Assembly (NCBI GenBank): GCA_022606425.2
Contig: JAHDVF020001299.1
Location: 1-64,000, forward strand
Length of the DNA stretch: 64,000 nucleotides
Direction: 5' to 3'
From: Lepidostoma basale
Lineage: Eukaryota; Arthropoda; Insecta; Trichoptera; Lepidostomatidae
Under the pieces are notes generated by a model. The model did not search any database. It worked only from the letters and a program-made list of their open reading frames with translations, and was not told the DNA's origin. This document shows, in pieces, positions 54,414 to 64,000 of the stretch; position 1 is the first letter of the stretch; every line of letters begins with the position of its first letter. The translations under genes were made by a program, and so were the position numbers.

Positions 54414-57400
54414 CTGCAGTTCACTTAACGCCAATGGGTCGCCGCCTGCACCTGGCTCGCCCCCCCCTCGCAGTAAGCCCCCTCGGCGGGCCCGCGAGCG
54501 TGCTACCGTCCCCCGCCACCTGATGCCACGGTTGCAGCAACAGCCTTAACTACGCGTTCATTTATAAACCCAAAGTGAGTTTATTTTTTCACCGTTAATC
54601 TGAATTGTTCTCACTAAGAGGAAATCGAGTCATGGAAACGTAAATAATCATATTACGGAAGGTTTGCCGGAACTTACAGTGCGACAGTCAAAGCTGGTTT
54701 TATGGATGGTGTGGAACTACTATAATTGCGAATGTACAGTATTATCTAATATATTACATAAACAATTTAATCACAGGGGTAGATGTAATTTTGCAGCTAA
54801 CACGACGTTCTTTAATTACTCTAGAGTGGTGATACTGTATCGGAGATATTAGTCTATGTAATTAGCTTACGGTCGCGTCGGCCCCGTGTGTCTTGTTAAA
54901 GGTAAGGCAGTGAGGGGCAGTTTACTGTCACTAGTCAGACAATAGTTGATCTAACTCCCCGTTAAAGTTATCGCAATAGCCCAACATTTTACTTGGTCAT
55001 CTAGAGTCTAGACGATACATATGTTGTTGTATGTTATTGTTCTCCTCAATATTTTATCTGTTATTCTCCATGTGTCGGAGAATATTGATCATTTAATATT
55101 ATCGCAGAAATGCATTCTGTTTAAGTATACAAAACTGTCCCTCAGTTTGTGAAATCTTGCCTCCGTAAATATCTAACAATCTACTATTTATTTAATATTA
55201 TTGTATCCTAAATGTTTCCCTCACGTCAACCGGACGCGTCATCCCTCGATCACTGAACATGTGCAAGCCGCACGCTCTAAATGGTACAAAAGACTTGACT
55301 CGTAGTATTGGTGAGCGATATCACTGCCAAATTAGTTCTAAAAATGTATCAATTAACGTCAAATTAAATTAAATCCTTTCTTTCACCATTCAGAACAAAG
55401 TATTTGAAATGACTCGTGTCTTTGTATGTCGACCCTAGTGCAGGATAATAAATGGTTAAACTCTCATAGTTCAAACATCAGTACAAATTTTCACTCCTGC
55501 ATTGAAAATATTTTTGGAATTTTTAACAATGTGTTTGTACAAATTTGTTAATTGTATTCAGTCAGCTGTTATCGTTGGAGATAAATCACTGTTTGGATCC
55601 TGATATTATCGAGAAATCGTTTGGACCGTGAATAATTCTCTAGGAATATTTTTTATAGTTTTAAAAATATTTACACATTTACGGTCATACATATCGCCTT
55701 ACATGAAATGTTGTTTTAAAATCTCGCCCAGTCATTATATTGCACTGGCTGAAGGTTTTGCTCGGCTCCAGTATTACAGACAGATTGTGTAGTTTGCCAC
55801 GAGGTAACCGTACTTAAGAACACCTCCCCCTATTAAGATTGGGCACACATATAATTAATGTATCTTCAGAGTGGTTAACGGATGAGGCTCTTCTTGTATA
55901 ACTCTAATTATTTATGTAAAATAAATTATTTGCGTTGTTTCCCCTCTTCTGTATAGAAAGTGGAACAATAACGGATTGCCCTGCATTTAAGATAGACTAG
56001 TTAATATTCTTCTATGTTTTGATGTTTCCGACATTTGGTAGCGCCCAAGGGCCGCCTCCCGTTCAGTGTTAAATGTTCTGTGATGTGGAGCTGCAGGAGT
56101 ATACGCTAGGTATAACTTAGGTAACTTTGCATGAGAGGACCGGTATATACGAATGTGTCTAATTCAGCTCGCTCGGAATTATGACCAAAATGAACCTCAG
56201 TAAATGTATTGTGCATAGTCTAAGTCTTATGTATGATAAAGTAATTAAATATTATCATAAACGTAATGTAACCTTATCGTAATTGTCGACCAAAACTCTT
56301 TACAAATGTGGGTGTATTCACTGTCAAAATTTTAAACCTTAAGAGATCAGATGTTTAATCTAAATTAATATATTTACATTGGAACGTCTGTTCAACATTT
56401 GGGTGATCGGTGATGGCAGAGACTTTGATATTTTTAAAATTCCCATTAACTAAATTAATAATCGTAGAGGATTCATCGTTGATTTTGAAAACGGTTTTCG
56501 AAATTTAAAACATATCTTTCCAGGGTTTTTAGTAAACGGTATATTTAGTCAATCAATCACTTTCTGTAAATATTTACCTGTTATATACATTAAAGAATTA
56601 TATCAAGAGTATTGGAATCCTGTGCCAATATTTATATCATATTAAAAATCTCTAGCGTAATGATTTACCTGAAATATGAACAAGCACGCGCAAGTGCTTG
56701 CACAATATCAAGTTTATTTTTAAATCTATTCTCTTTATCTCGAGTACCAAGTATCATCAATAGCTACGTTAGAGCCCATACACTGATAGTGGTAGCGCTA
56801 GCTGCGGCTGGAGCACTAGCGCCCAGTGTACTACTTGTAAGGACCTTATGTGTATATTCCAATAAATGTCATTTAGCGTTAAATTGAACAATTTAAGTTT
56901 GAAATCCTTCTAATGTTGGCATCCCAAAAGTAATGTTATTTTATTAGGTTGAAATTCGGATTGAGTAGTTTAATTATTTATTAATTGAGTGCATTATGCA
57001 TATGTTATTCTTTTGGGAAATGTGCTGTGAAATTTTTAATTAAGTCAAAAATATTTTGGACAACCTTAAAATTTTAATTAGAAAATGTGATTTAAACAAC
57101 TTACTGCAAAGCACATTTTTTGTATTTTTTTTTTTTTCAAATTTTCGTGATTTTTAGTGATAATAATACAAAACCAAAGAAAATTTTTACTCTTAATATA
57201 AATTAGGTAAAACTTTTAATTTCTTCATCTTTTTCAAAATTCTGAGTGGACGCCCCGCCTATAACTTGGCTATTTACATTTAAGTCAACGGTGTGCGTGT
57301 CTTTTCTCGTGCCATATATTATATTAACAGTTAAGTTGTATCTGCGTTTGGTTATCAAAATTCAAAGGGTGATGTAAATAATGATAATTTGTAATCATGC

Positions 57401-59757
57401 TTCTTATATTAATTGACAGTATTAATCATTTGTGTTACTAATTAAATGTTATCCATTTCTTATTTTTAAACCGTAAATTGGAAAGGATGGCGACACTATG
57501 GTACGAAGTAACTTGTTAGATAACTTGCATGGCTTAAATAAGGTTGACGTAAGTAAGGTTTGCTTCTAAGGTTTAATTTCTCAATGTTCCTTGTCCACTC
57601 GTGCCAACTGTTCCAATTTCTCGCGACTACAGCGGTTCATATTCATTGTACTAGATTTAATGGGTTTGTTCGGAGGACATTGGCAACACACAGTGCTCTA
57701 GGAAGTGGTGAACATTGACGAACCTGCCCTAGAAAGTGAATTGTTCATTTTGAAATTATTATATTTCACATTGTATTTTTGTGATCCTCTCAATTTTAGG
57801 TATTTCTTAGCTTCTATTAAACAAGTTAACCTCAAAGAAATAATCTTATAGATAATGGTCGGTTTGTATTTTAATTTTAGCTCTTTAGCACTTCAAGTAT
57901 TGGTGGGGAGGAGAGACTTGTACTATCTCGCCGCTGATGGTTAAACCAAGCTTAGCTCAACTGGATATGTGTATTAAACTTTTTATAAGTGAGGTTTAAA
58001 ACCAACTTAGGGAATTATGGCCAATGTCGGTTTATAATAAATTTAGGTTAAATTTTGATTATCATGTAATTTGTAGTTTTAAGCATCAAATTGTGTTACT
58101 ATACATGTTTAATCTTTCATTATTAATCATAGCTAGAAATTACTTTGTGTTATTTGCAGTTCGAGCCAGCAGGCAGGACTTGATAACGGAATTGTTTTAG
58201 TTAGATTAACCGGTTCAATCGGCTACTTGGGAGATGGTTTAGCATATTGTTTTGTTCCAAGCGCGGCAGTACGGCTCCAGGCTGGCCGCTGATCAGCGCG
58301 CTGGCTCCATGTGACGGCTTCGTGTGCTATAAGTTCTTGCTCCTGCAACGGATATCACAAATGACGTTTTTCTTTAATCAAGTAAACACTTATAGTAATG
58401 TACATTACTTAAAGTAAATATGTACATATTGTAGCTAGTTGTACTACGGAAATGTTTAGATTGCATTTTCCCCAAAGTTTTAACTGCAGAAAATGTAAAT
58501 GATTATTATAATATTAACAATTTAACGAGATGCCTTCAAACAGTACAACATTTGATCACAAGTAGTTGAAGTCTACAGTCAAACCGATTCTTAACAATAA
58601 GCGAAACTGCCTACTTGTTATATAGGTGTAACTAAGTATAGAGAGCCTAAGTAGGCCGCAAACACAACCTCAATTTACCAGAGTACCTCATTTTCTAAGA
58701 ATACACTCAATAGTTAAGCATTTTTTTACTAATGTGTATACATTCTTACAGATATATCAAATACATATATTTTTTTAAATATCCTTCCATATTAAAATGC
58801 AATAGTCATATGTTATATTTATAATATAGCATCTATACAGATCCTCGCAATAGCTTTACAGAATGTTTGTACTTAGAGAATGAATGCACCTGATAGTTGC
58901 CTGCATTTCACCTTATACATACATATACAAATGGTGACTACAGCCTACTGTAGTCTATATATTTTTTGTAATAACTATAAATACATTTCGGAGATATGCA
59001 TATTCTTATCAAACACAAATGTTATACATTTACTTTTTACTTTTATTCAAATCCTTTACCATTTAGGTGAATTAATCATTATATTTTCCTCTCATTCGTA
59101 TCGCTAACTTGCCCAAGAAATCAGATTTCTTTAATCTTGACAGTAGTGATATGGCTTTTTTGAAATTCCAATCTTGTATTTATTATTATTTATTTTAACA
59201 AAATCATAGATATTCCAGTGGAAAGATAAAAGTGTCACTTATATCTTCGCTGGAAAGATAATATGTTTTGCCTTTAGTTATAAAAAGGATTTGATTTTTG
59301 TATTTTGTAAAACATAATTTTTCTAATAATATTGTTTCCTTTTTCACTTTGATTATCTATATTATTTATATTTAATTATTATAACATTACGTTTAATGTT
59401 ACTTGCGTTAATGTGCAATTAGTTAATATAATTATCCAATGCTTTATACTTGTTCAATATATTGTTGTTTTTTTCTTAAATTTGATAATCGGATAAACAG
59501 ATCTCCTACAAAAACAAAAATAAAACCACAACCCTCGGCTGTTTTGAATGTTTTATTTAATATTGTGAATCGTAAAAGTCTAAAGCTGTATTTAATGTCA
59601 ATTGTTCCCGATGGCGGGCGAATGTTGTGGTTTTTGTTTTGTAATGGTATTTAACATATCTATAAACATATTACGTACTTGTTCCAATTATATTGTTTAT
59701 ATCGTCTCATTTATCAATATTGATTTAATACTTCACAAATTAATTATAATCAATAAA
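54414..59757 (+). other. br: Probable long 3' UTR of broad Z1 / downstream region
   Basis: 5.3 kb without coding signal and without any repeat family of this window. The first 135 bp remain GC-rich. AATAAA signals occur at 55447, 55920, 56861 and 59752. Assignment as UTR is inference from the lack of repeats and from the long 3' UTRs of broad in other insects; the region could also hold enhancers. Confidence 0.45.
59752..59757 (+). terminator. Candidate distal polyadenylation signal
   Basis: AATAAA in TTATAATCAATAAAGAAACA, followed by T/G-containing ATGTTGGTGTAATTAATT. It is the last AATAAA before the mariner element at 60015, so it is the natural far end for broad transcripts. Confidence 0.4.
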
Positions 59758-60014
59758 GAAACAATGTTGGTGTAATTAATTAAACAATATTAAAAATTCG
59801 AGATGATTCCATTAAAATGTATTTGTTTTATTTCACCCTAATCCATAGAACTGTTGCAACCATGGTCATTCACAATTCTACTGCTTTTGACCAGCTCCCA
59901 TTTCAATTTTTTTTTTCCAACAGACATTACAAATATAAGTACATTTAAGTCGCCGATTTGAAAGAGTGTTCCAACATACACATGAACAAATATGACGCTT
60001 AATACTTTCTTATA

Positions 60015-60777
60015 CGAGGGTAATTCGTAAAGTAAGGTTCCCTATGCTGTCAATAAAGCCCCTATGGGAGAAATCTGGCAACACTGGCTGACTCATCAAC
60101 TCCTCCACTCTATCTCAGCCGCTCCCGCCACGCCACACCCCTCAGTGTCGGCCTGGCAGCCATCGAAGATGGAGCTTCCTATCGCTGTTTACGCCAGATG
60201 CGAAGTTGAGGGCATAATGCTTGAGGATAGGAGGATTACCATTAACGAACTTGCTCTTCGTATTCCTGGGACTTCCAACACCACAATTCACAAAATTTAA
60301 ACTGAAAAATTAGGTTATCAGAAGGTGTGTGCGCGGTGGGTACCACGAATGCTCACAGAAAACCACAAGCAGAAACGTATTGAGTACTCGACCTCATGTC
60401 TCAAATCAAACTCAAGAAATGCTGACAGATTTTGGCTGGACTGTTTTGCCCCACCCATCCTACAGTCCGGACCTAGCCCCTAATGATTACCACTTATTCC
60501 CAAAATTAAAGGAACACTTGGGTGGAATGCGCTTCCATACTGATGATGAAGTCAAGGAAGAGGTTATTCGATTTTTCAGAGGAATGGCGGCAGAATTTTA
60601 TGACTTGGGGATACAAAAGTTGGAGTATCTTCTGCAAAAGTGTTTAGACAGAAACTGCGATTATGCAGAAAAATAGAGTAAGTTTTAACCTTTAAAATGA
60701 TGTATAATGCTAAGGAAAACAATAAAGCTGTATATTTTTTCAAAAATATGGGAACCTTATTTTATGAATGACCCTAG
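60015..60777 (+). mobile_element. Mariner element, internally deleted and mutated
   Basis: Imperfect 28-bp TIRs (24 of 28 identical) begin CGAGGGTAATTCGTAAAGTA at the left. The right end is the inverse, ending CCTTATTTTATGAATGACCC then TAG. TA flanks both ends. The left frame (60064-60300) has VEGIMLEDRRITINELALRI and a stop, then continues TEKLGYQKVCARWVPRMLTE, the mariner WVPHELT-like motif. After a deletion, frame +1 reads PHPSYSPDLAPNDYHLFPKL, KEHLGGMRFHTDDEVKEEVI and the C-terminus to TAG. SPDLAPND carries the last catalytic Asp; the first two are lost. At 763 bp it compares with about 1.3 kb for intact mariners. Confidence 0.9.
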
Positions 60778-60824
60778 TATTTCAAGTATTTTTTTTTTTT
60801 AACATTGTTTGATCAATATGAAAA

Positions 60825-60930
60825 ATGTCGATCTCTGAAGCGATCATGTTCAACAATTCGATTGCTCTCCTCGCTAGCATCACCAGAAACAGGTTGGTTC
60901 TGAATGTCGGAAGTTAGTTAATTATCTGAA
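60825..60930 (-). repeat. LINE C-terminal scrap (RTNL family)
   Basis: The minus-strand AGAACCAACCTGTTTCTGGT, then GAGAGCAATCGAATTGTTGA resembles the 3765 and 30660 scraps. Very short. Confidence 0.45.
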
Positions 60931-61988
60931 ACATAAAGATGGATACTCTCCAAGATGGCGGAGTTCTCAAAGAATCTTCTAATAAGTCTGAAGAATTGGG
61001 TAAGGGTGAACTCATCTCTTTTTATTTTCAAACTATTGGCCTCCAGCGTACCCAAGAGGAATGTAATAGGAAAAAGTTATCGAGAACTACCAAACTCTTT
61101 CATATAGATATACCTCAAAAATCTTATCTGAACCTTCTCTAACACCATGTTTCTTTGCTCGAGTTCATAGAAGCATAGAATAACTCTAGAAATCTTGTAT
61201 TTGCTAAAGGGTTCAAGAATTGAAAATAAGTATAATTATTTTAATATTTAGATCTTGTGCACATTCCAAGAATTACATTGTTATCATTACATTATTGCTA
61301 TCTAAAATTAATTCGAATCAAATGTAAATAGGTATTTTAATTAAAACTCAACATGACCATAAAGAAGAAGTCAGAGTTATTAATAAAAACCGTTCCAAGC
61401 TAATAACAGGGCCAAAAAGAATCTGACTATCATAATATGAATTTAATCAAATAAATTGTTATAATGTAATTTTCAGGCTTTGAACACTATTTTCTAAAGT
61501 AAGTAGGTATATTTACGAGTAGTTCTAACAAATTGATATAATCTATCAGTAAAAATGCTATAAAATTAATATTAAAAAAGTTTACGAATTTTAATTTACG
61601 TGTTTAATTTTTATCTGCTAGTAAGAATGCTACCAAATAAATTATTTATTTTTTATTTGAATTAAAATGTTCTTTTTTATCACCACATTTAAAATAATAA
61701 TAAAAATTACGTGTTTATTAGGTCATCATAATCTGAATTCAACTTTTCAAAAAACTAGAAAGTATTTTGTTTTGTTACGATAATAAAAAAATCTTCGCGA
61801 GTTTAAAATCAAATTGATTTTAAAATCTTTGAAAAGATTTTCAAAATAATACTATTTTCTTTAATTGTGATATAATATTGCATGGTCACCCCATTCAGAA
61901 AGACAAATTAATGAAAAAATCCACTCTTCTTATGTTGGTACATAATCCATAGATAATCAGATTTTATTTGCCTATGCATGGAATTTGA
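60931..61988. other. AT-rich intergenic sequence upstream of DDX52
   Basis: The frame 60939-61142 has a hydrophilic composition but no motif, start context or splice support. No repeats are shared with the window. Confidence 0.4.
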
Positions 61989-61994
61989 CACGTG
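61989..61994. promoter_or_regulatory. CACGTG E-box upstream of DDX52
   Basis: A perfect palindromic E-box 70 bp before the start codon. CACGTG is the preferred site of Myc/Max, which activates ribosome-biogenesis genes in insects. Function is inferred; the same word also sits inside every good SINE-A copy, so the word alone is not decisive. Confidence 0.35.
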
Positions 61995-62063
61995 AATTTT
62001 GACAGTTGTGTCCTGTTTTGTTTAATATTATTTTTAGGTTACTTTTTTTATATTTCAATCGCA

Positions 62064-62147
62064 ATGGACGCCTACGACATATTCAAAAAACTTACTAAAG
62101 GTCTTACATTCAAGACAAAACTCCTCGGTAAAAACCCTATCCTACAG
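62064..62147 (+). CDS. DDX52/Rok1-type DEAD-box helicase, coding exon 1
   Basis: 28 codons, MDAYDIFKKLTKGLTFKTKL, LGKNPILQ, ending at donor CAGGTATTG (phase 0). The start at 62064 (context TCGCAATGG) is preferred over the in-frame ATG at 61992, because the extra residues are hydrophobic and AT-driven. DIFKKLTxGxxF matches the N-terminus that I know for DDX52 (human HDLFRKLGAGAKF). The family acts in the nucleolus in small-subunit pre-rRNA processing. It is the first exon of a gene running off the window. Confidence 0.8.
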
Positions 62148-62360
62148 GTATTGTTTTATGCTTTACATATATCGTAGGATTTTGTATCAATTTTATTTTT
62201 TGAAATATGGAAACTAGGTATCTTTATTGTTTTATTTATGTTTAACTATTGTTCAGTCTATAGAAAACGTATAACAATCGTTTATATCTTAAAGTTAATT
62301 ATATCTAACTTTTAATAAATCTCAATGCTTTACATAAATCTGTGCCGATTCATTTTTAAG

Positions 62361-62612
62361 AAATCTGAACCAGAGCCACAGATCTGCATAAAACACGAAA
62401 CAAATGCTGACGAGAATGAAAACGACAATCAATTGGAAAATGAGGATACCTTTGATGAGGCACCCAAGCCTATTAAAGAGGATGCTGAGGACTATGAACT
62501 TAACTTGATCGATGGTCTGACGGTCACAGAAACTGGTGTAAAAAAAAACAACAAAAAGAGAAGGGTCAAAAAACTTACTGAAAAGAAACTCTCCGCTATT
62601 GAGAGAGAACAG
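62361..62612 (+). CDS. DDX52/Rok1-type helicase, coding exon 2
   Basis: 84 codons, phase 0 both ends, acceptor GATTCATTTTTAAG, donor CAGGTATAA. An acidic low-complexity stretch (KHETNADENENDNQLENEDT) leads to EDYELNLIDGLTVTETGVKK and a basic block NNKKRRVKKLTEKKLSAIER. Such an acidic-then-basic N-terminal extension before the helicase core is usual in this family; the basic block may serve nucleolar targeting (inference). Confidence 0.85.
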
Positions 62613-62995
62613 GTATAATTTTTTAGCATAGATTCTATTAATCTAAAAACTCTTTGGATATAATAATTCCTGGGTCAAGATTTTCAGTGTTCCACCTTTA
62701 TGTATTTATGCATTAATCGTAGCAATTCATTATTACATAATAAATACTTATAACAATAATGAATATAAATTAAAATGTCTGTTTTCTGGAAGACTTATTA
62801 TATTTTATTGGAATGACTTGTTTCACCTTGTTGAGGCATCAAATCATTATTTTTCTTCATATCAATGGCAACCTTGCACGTTGTGAAAAAATATTTTTTT
62901 CTCTCTTCTTTTTCTTGACACTGGTGGAAAGTTTTACCGACTTTGTGTCTGTCCAGGGGTGCTGGGTTTTATAGTTTCAGTAACATTGAATGTCG

Positions 62996-63305
62996 GCCAC
63001 GTGATGAGTCAAAGAAATCGATGCGCATGCATGACACAGTGTATGAATGTTGAGTAAGCGAGAGAAATATGTCAGGAAAGAAATGTATTATCTTTATAAT
63101 ATCACTGAGGAAAAACCCGTTGCCCAAAACATGTCTGATATGTAATCAAAAAAAAAAAATTGTTTGTGTTGTATATACCAAGTATATAAAAAAGAAAAAG
63201 ACAAATACAACACAAAGTATGGCGAACATAGAATAAAAAGTTTGGCAGTCCATTATTTCTGCCTACCCCTTCGGGGAGATGGCGTGATGATTAGTTAGTT
63301 AGTTA
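62996..63305 (+). repeat. LINE 3' tail inside FB-A, itself split
   Basis: The first part is CGGCCACGTGATGAGTCAAA to GAGAGAAATATGTCAGGAAA (62996-63078). The second is TTGGCAGTCCATTATTTCTG to GATGATTAGTTAGTTAGTTA (63242-63305). Placed end to end they give the normal order of the family seen at 2819. Confidence 0.8.
63080..63238. repeat. FB-C inside the LINE tail
   Basis: ATCTTTATAATATCACTGAG, AACCCGTTGCCCAAAACATG, TGTTGTATATACCAAGTATA and ACAACACAAAGTATGGCGAA correspond to the right half of FB-C (28860-29145). Innermost of three nested insertions. Confidence 0.75.
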
Positions 63306-63537
63306 GTAACATCACATGTGGAGACACCTTCCTTCCTTGCAAATGCTTGTCAATTAATAATGCTTTAGCAAGGTGAAACATGTCATTCCCATAAAATATA
63401 ATAAAACTTCTAAAAAACAGATATGTAATACTGGTATAATTTTTTTTATGTCAATGAACTAAGAATGCCTATTACGGATTCATTACATAAGTCCAGTAAT
63501 CTTGATTTTCTCAGATTCCAATTTTGTAATATTCCAG

Positions 63538-63723
63538 GCTCGACACTTCAGGAGTGAACATGGCATTCGCGTAGTTGGTCCCGAACCCCCAAGTCCACTG
63601 AAGAACTTTTTCACTTTAGTGGATGACTTTGGAATATCTCAGGGGTTGGTTGACAATCTGATACAATGTGGATACATGGAGCCCACTCCAGTACAGAGAC
63701 AGGCAATACCCTGTATGTTGGAG
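63538..63723 (+). CDS. DDX52/Rok1-type helicase, coding exon 3 (Q motif)
   Basis: 62 codons, phase 0, donor GAGGTAAAA. It reads ARHFRSEHGIRVVGPEPPSP, LKNFFTLVDDFGISQGLVDN, LIQCGYMEPTPVQRQAIPCM, LE. The upstream aromatic F (about residue 136) and GYMEPTPVQ with Gln at about residue 165 form the DEAD-box Q motif. RSEHGIRVVGPEPPSPLKNF matches the [20 protein letters not shown] pattern of DDX52, separating it from other DEAD-box proteins. Motif I (GSGKT) and DEAD must lie in exons beyond the window. Confidence 0.93.
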
Positions 63724-64000
63724 GTAAAAAGTGTATATTCAGATTTTAAAAACTTCGAGTTTATAATGACAAAATATATGTTTTAAATTTATTAATCTTC
63801 ATACATAACGAACAATTGCAAACTTCGTATTCCAACAATAATTTTGATTTAAAATAACATTTTTTGTATTCCCTGTCACTTTTGTGTCGTGGATTAAAAT
63901 TTGAATGTATTTTTTTTTAAAACAAAACTTCACAACACTTTTTTACAATTTTCACAAACATGTTTGGGGCCACAGACGACCTTACCGAGTATTATAATTT
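63724..64000 (+). other. Start of intron 3 of the DDX52-type gene
   Basis: AT-rich sequence after donor GGAGGTAAAA; no further exon before the window ends. Confidence 0.7.

Larger units (their letters stand above)
62745..63425. repeat. FB-A split by other elements
   Basis: The left arm TGTCTGTTTTCTGGAAGACT, TTATTGGAATGACTTGTTTC, ACCTTGTTGAGGCATCAAAT ends near 62850. The right arm TAATGCTTTAGCAAGGTGAA, ACATGTCATTCCCATAAAAT, AATAAAACTTCTAAAAAACA starts near 63355. Together they make one fold-back unit with about 500 bp inserted. Confidence 0.75.
62613..63537 (+). other. Intron 2 of the DDX52-type gene, filled with nested repeats
   Basis: A 925-bp intron with acceptor TTTTGTAATATTCCAG. It contains FB-A (62745-63425) split by a LINE tail, which is itself split by FB-C. 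Confidence 0.85.

Noticed and set aside
53931..54434. 167-codon open frame on the minus strand opposite Z1, and similar antisense frames opposite Z2 and Z3
   Set aside because: GC-rich coding DNA commonly leaves long open antisense frames; they show no independent motif.
54073..54549. Ala/Pro/Ser/Thr/Arg-rich frames of 154-158 codons overlapping Z1 in other frames
   Set aside because: Off-frame shadows of the GC-rich zinc-finger exon; low-complexity composition.
60939..61142. 67-codon frame upstream of the DDX52-type gene
   Set aside because: Hydrophilic and at first sight gene-like, but with no domain, homologue or splice partner that I can name.
61992..62063. Alternative upstream start for the DDX52-type protein giving a hydrophobic leader
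   Set aside because: A signal-like leader makes no sense for a nucleolar helicase; the second ATG matches the family N-terminus.
1..64000. CRISPR arrays, operons, ribosome binding sites, bacterial-type terminators
   Set aside because: The window is clearly animal nuclear DNA; no regularly spaced identical repeats with unique spacers were seen.

Overview
The window is AT-rich animal nuclear DNA, most likely from a moth or butterfly. This is inferred from split genes with GT-AG introns, a Broad-Complex gene with four alternative zinc-finger ends, and dense RTE-type LINE fragments, tRNA-derived SINEs and fold-back MITEs. No species can be named from the sequence alone. Two real protein-coding genes are visible, both on the + strand.

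Positions 1-36.6 kb hold no host exon I can support. This part is a mosaic of decayed, often nested repeats: RTE-like LINE 3' ends, two tRNA-derived SINE families (called SINE-A and SINE-B here), several palindromic fold-back families (FB-A to FB-D), a 204-bp near-perfect palindrome, an internally deleted mariner-like element and a short (CCTAA)5 run. It is probably the upstream intergenic or 5' intronic region of the next gene; one TATA-containing promoter-like site lies at about 31.23 kb.

Positions 36.7-54.4 kb (possibly on to 59.8 kb) are the ecdysone-response gene broad (Broad-Complex, BR-C). Six core exons encode the BTB domain and the linker (36717-43897, 371 codons plus one base). They can be joined to any of four terminal exons, each encoding two C2H2 zinc fingers, in the order Z2, Z3, Z4, Z1. 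All four can be read with a phase-1 acceptor, so each can follow the core in frame; predicted proteins are about 457, 466, 442 and 476 residues. The Z-exon cluster and the following 5 kb (probable long 3' UTR) are almost free of the repeats that crowd the rest of the window. Two GC-rich hairpin islands (47467-47513 and 52162-52203), each just after a splice-acceptor-like sequence, are the most interesting unexplained signals.

Positions 60.0-60.8 kb hold an internally deleted mariner with recognisable TIRs and TA target duplication. From 62064 to the window end lie the first three coding exons of a DEAD-box helicase of the DDX52/Rok1 type (ribosome biogenesis), reaching the Q motif; the rest of the gene is outside. 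Its second intron contains a three-level nested insertion of repeats.
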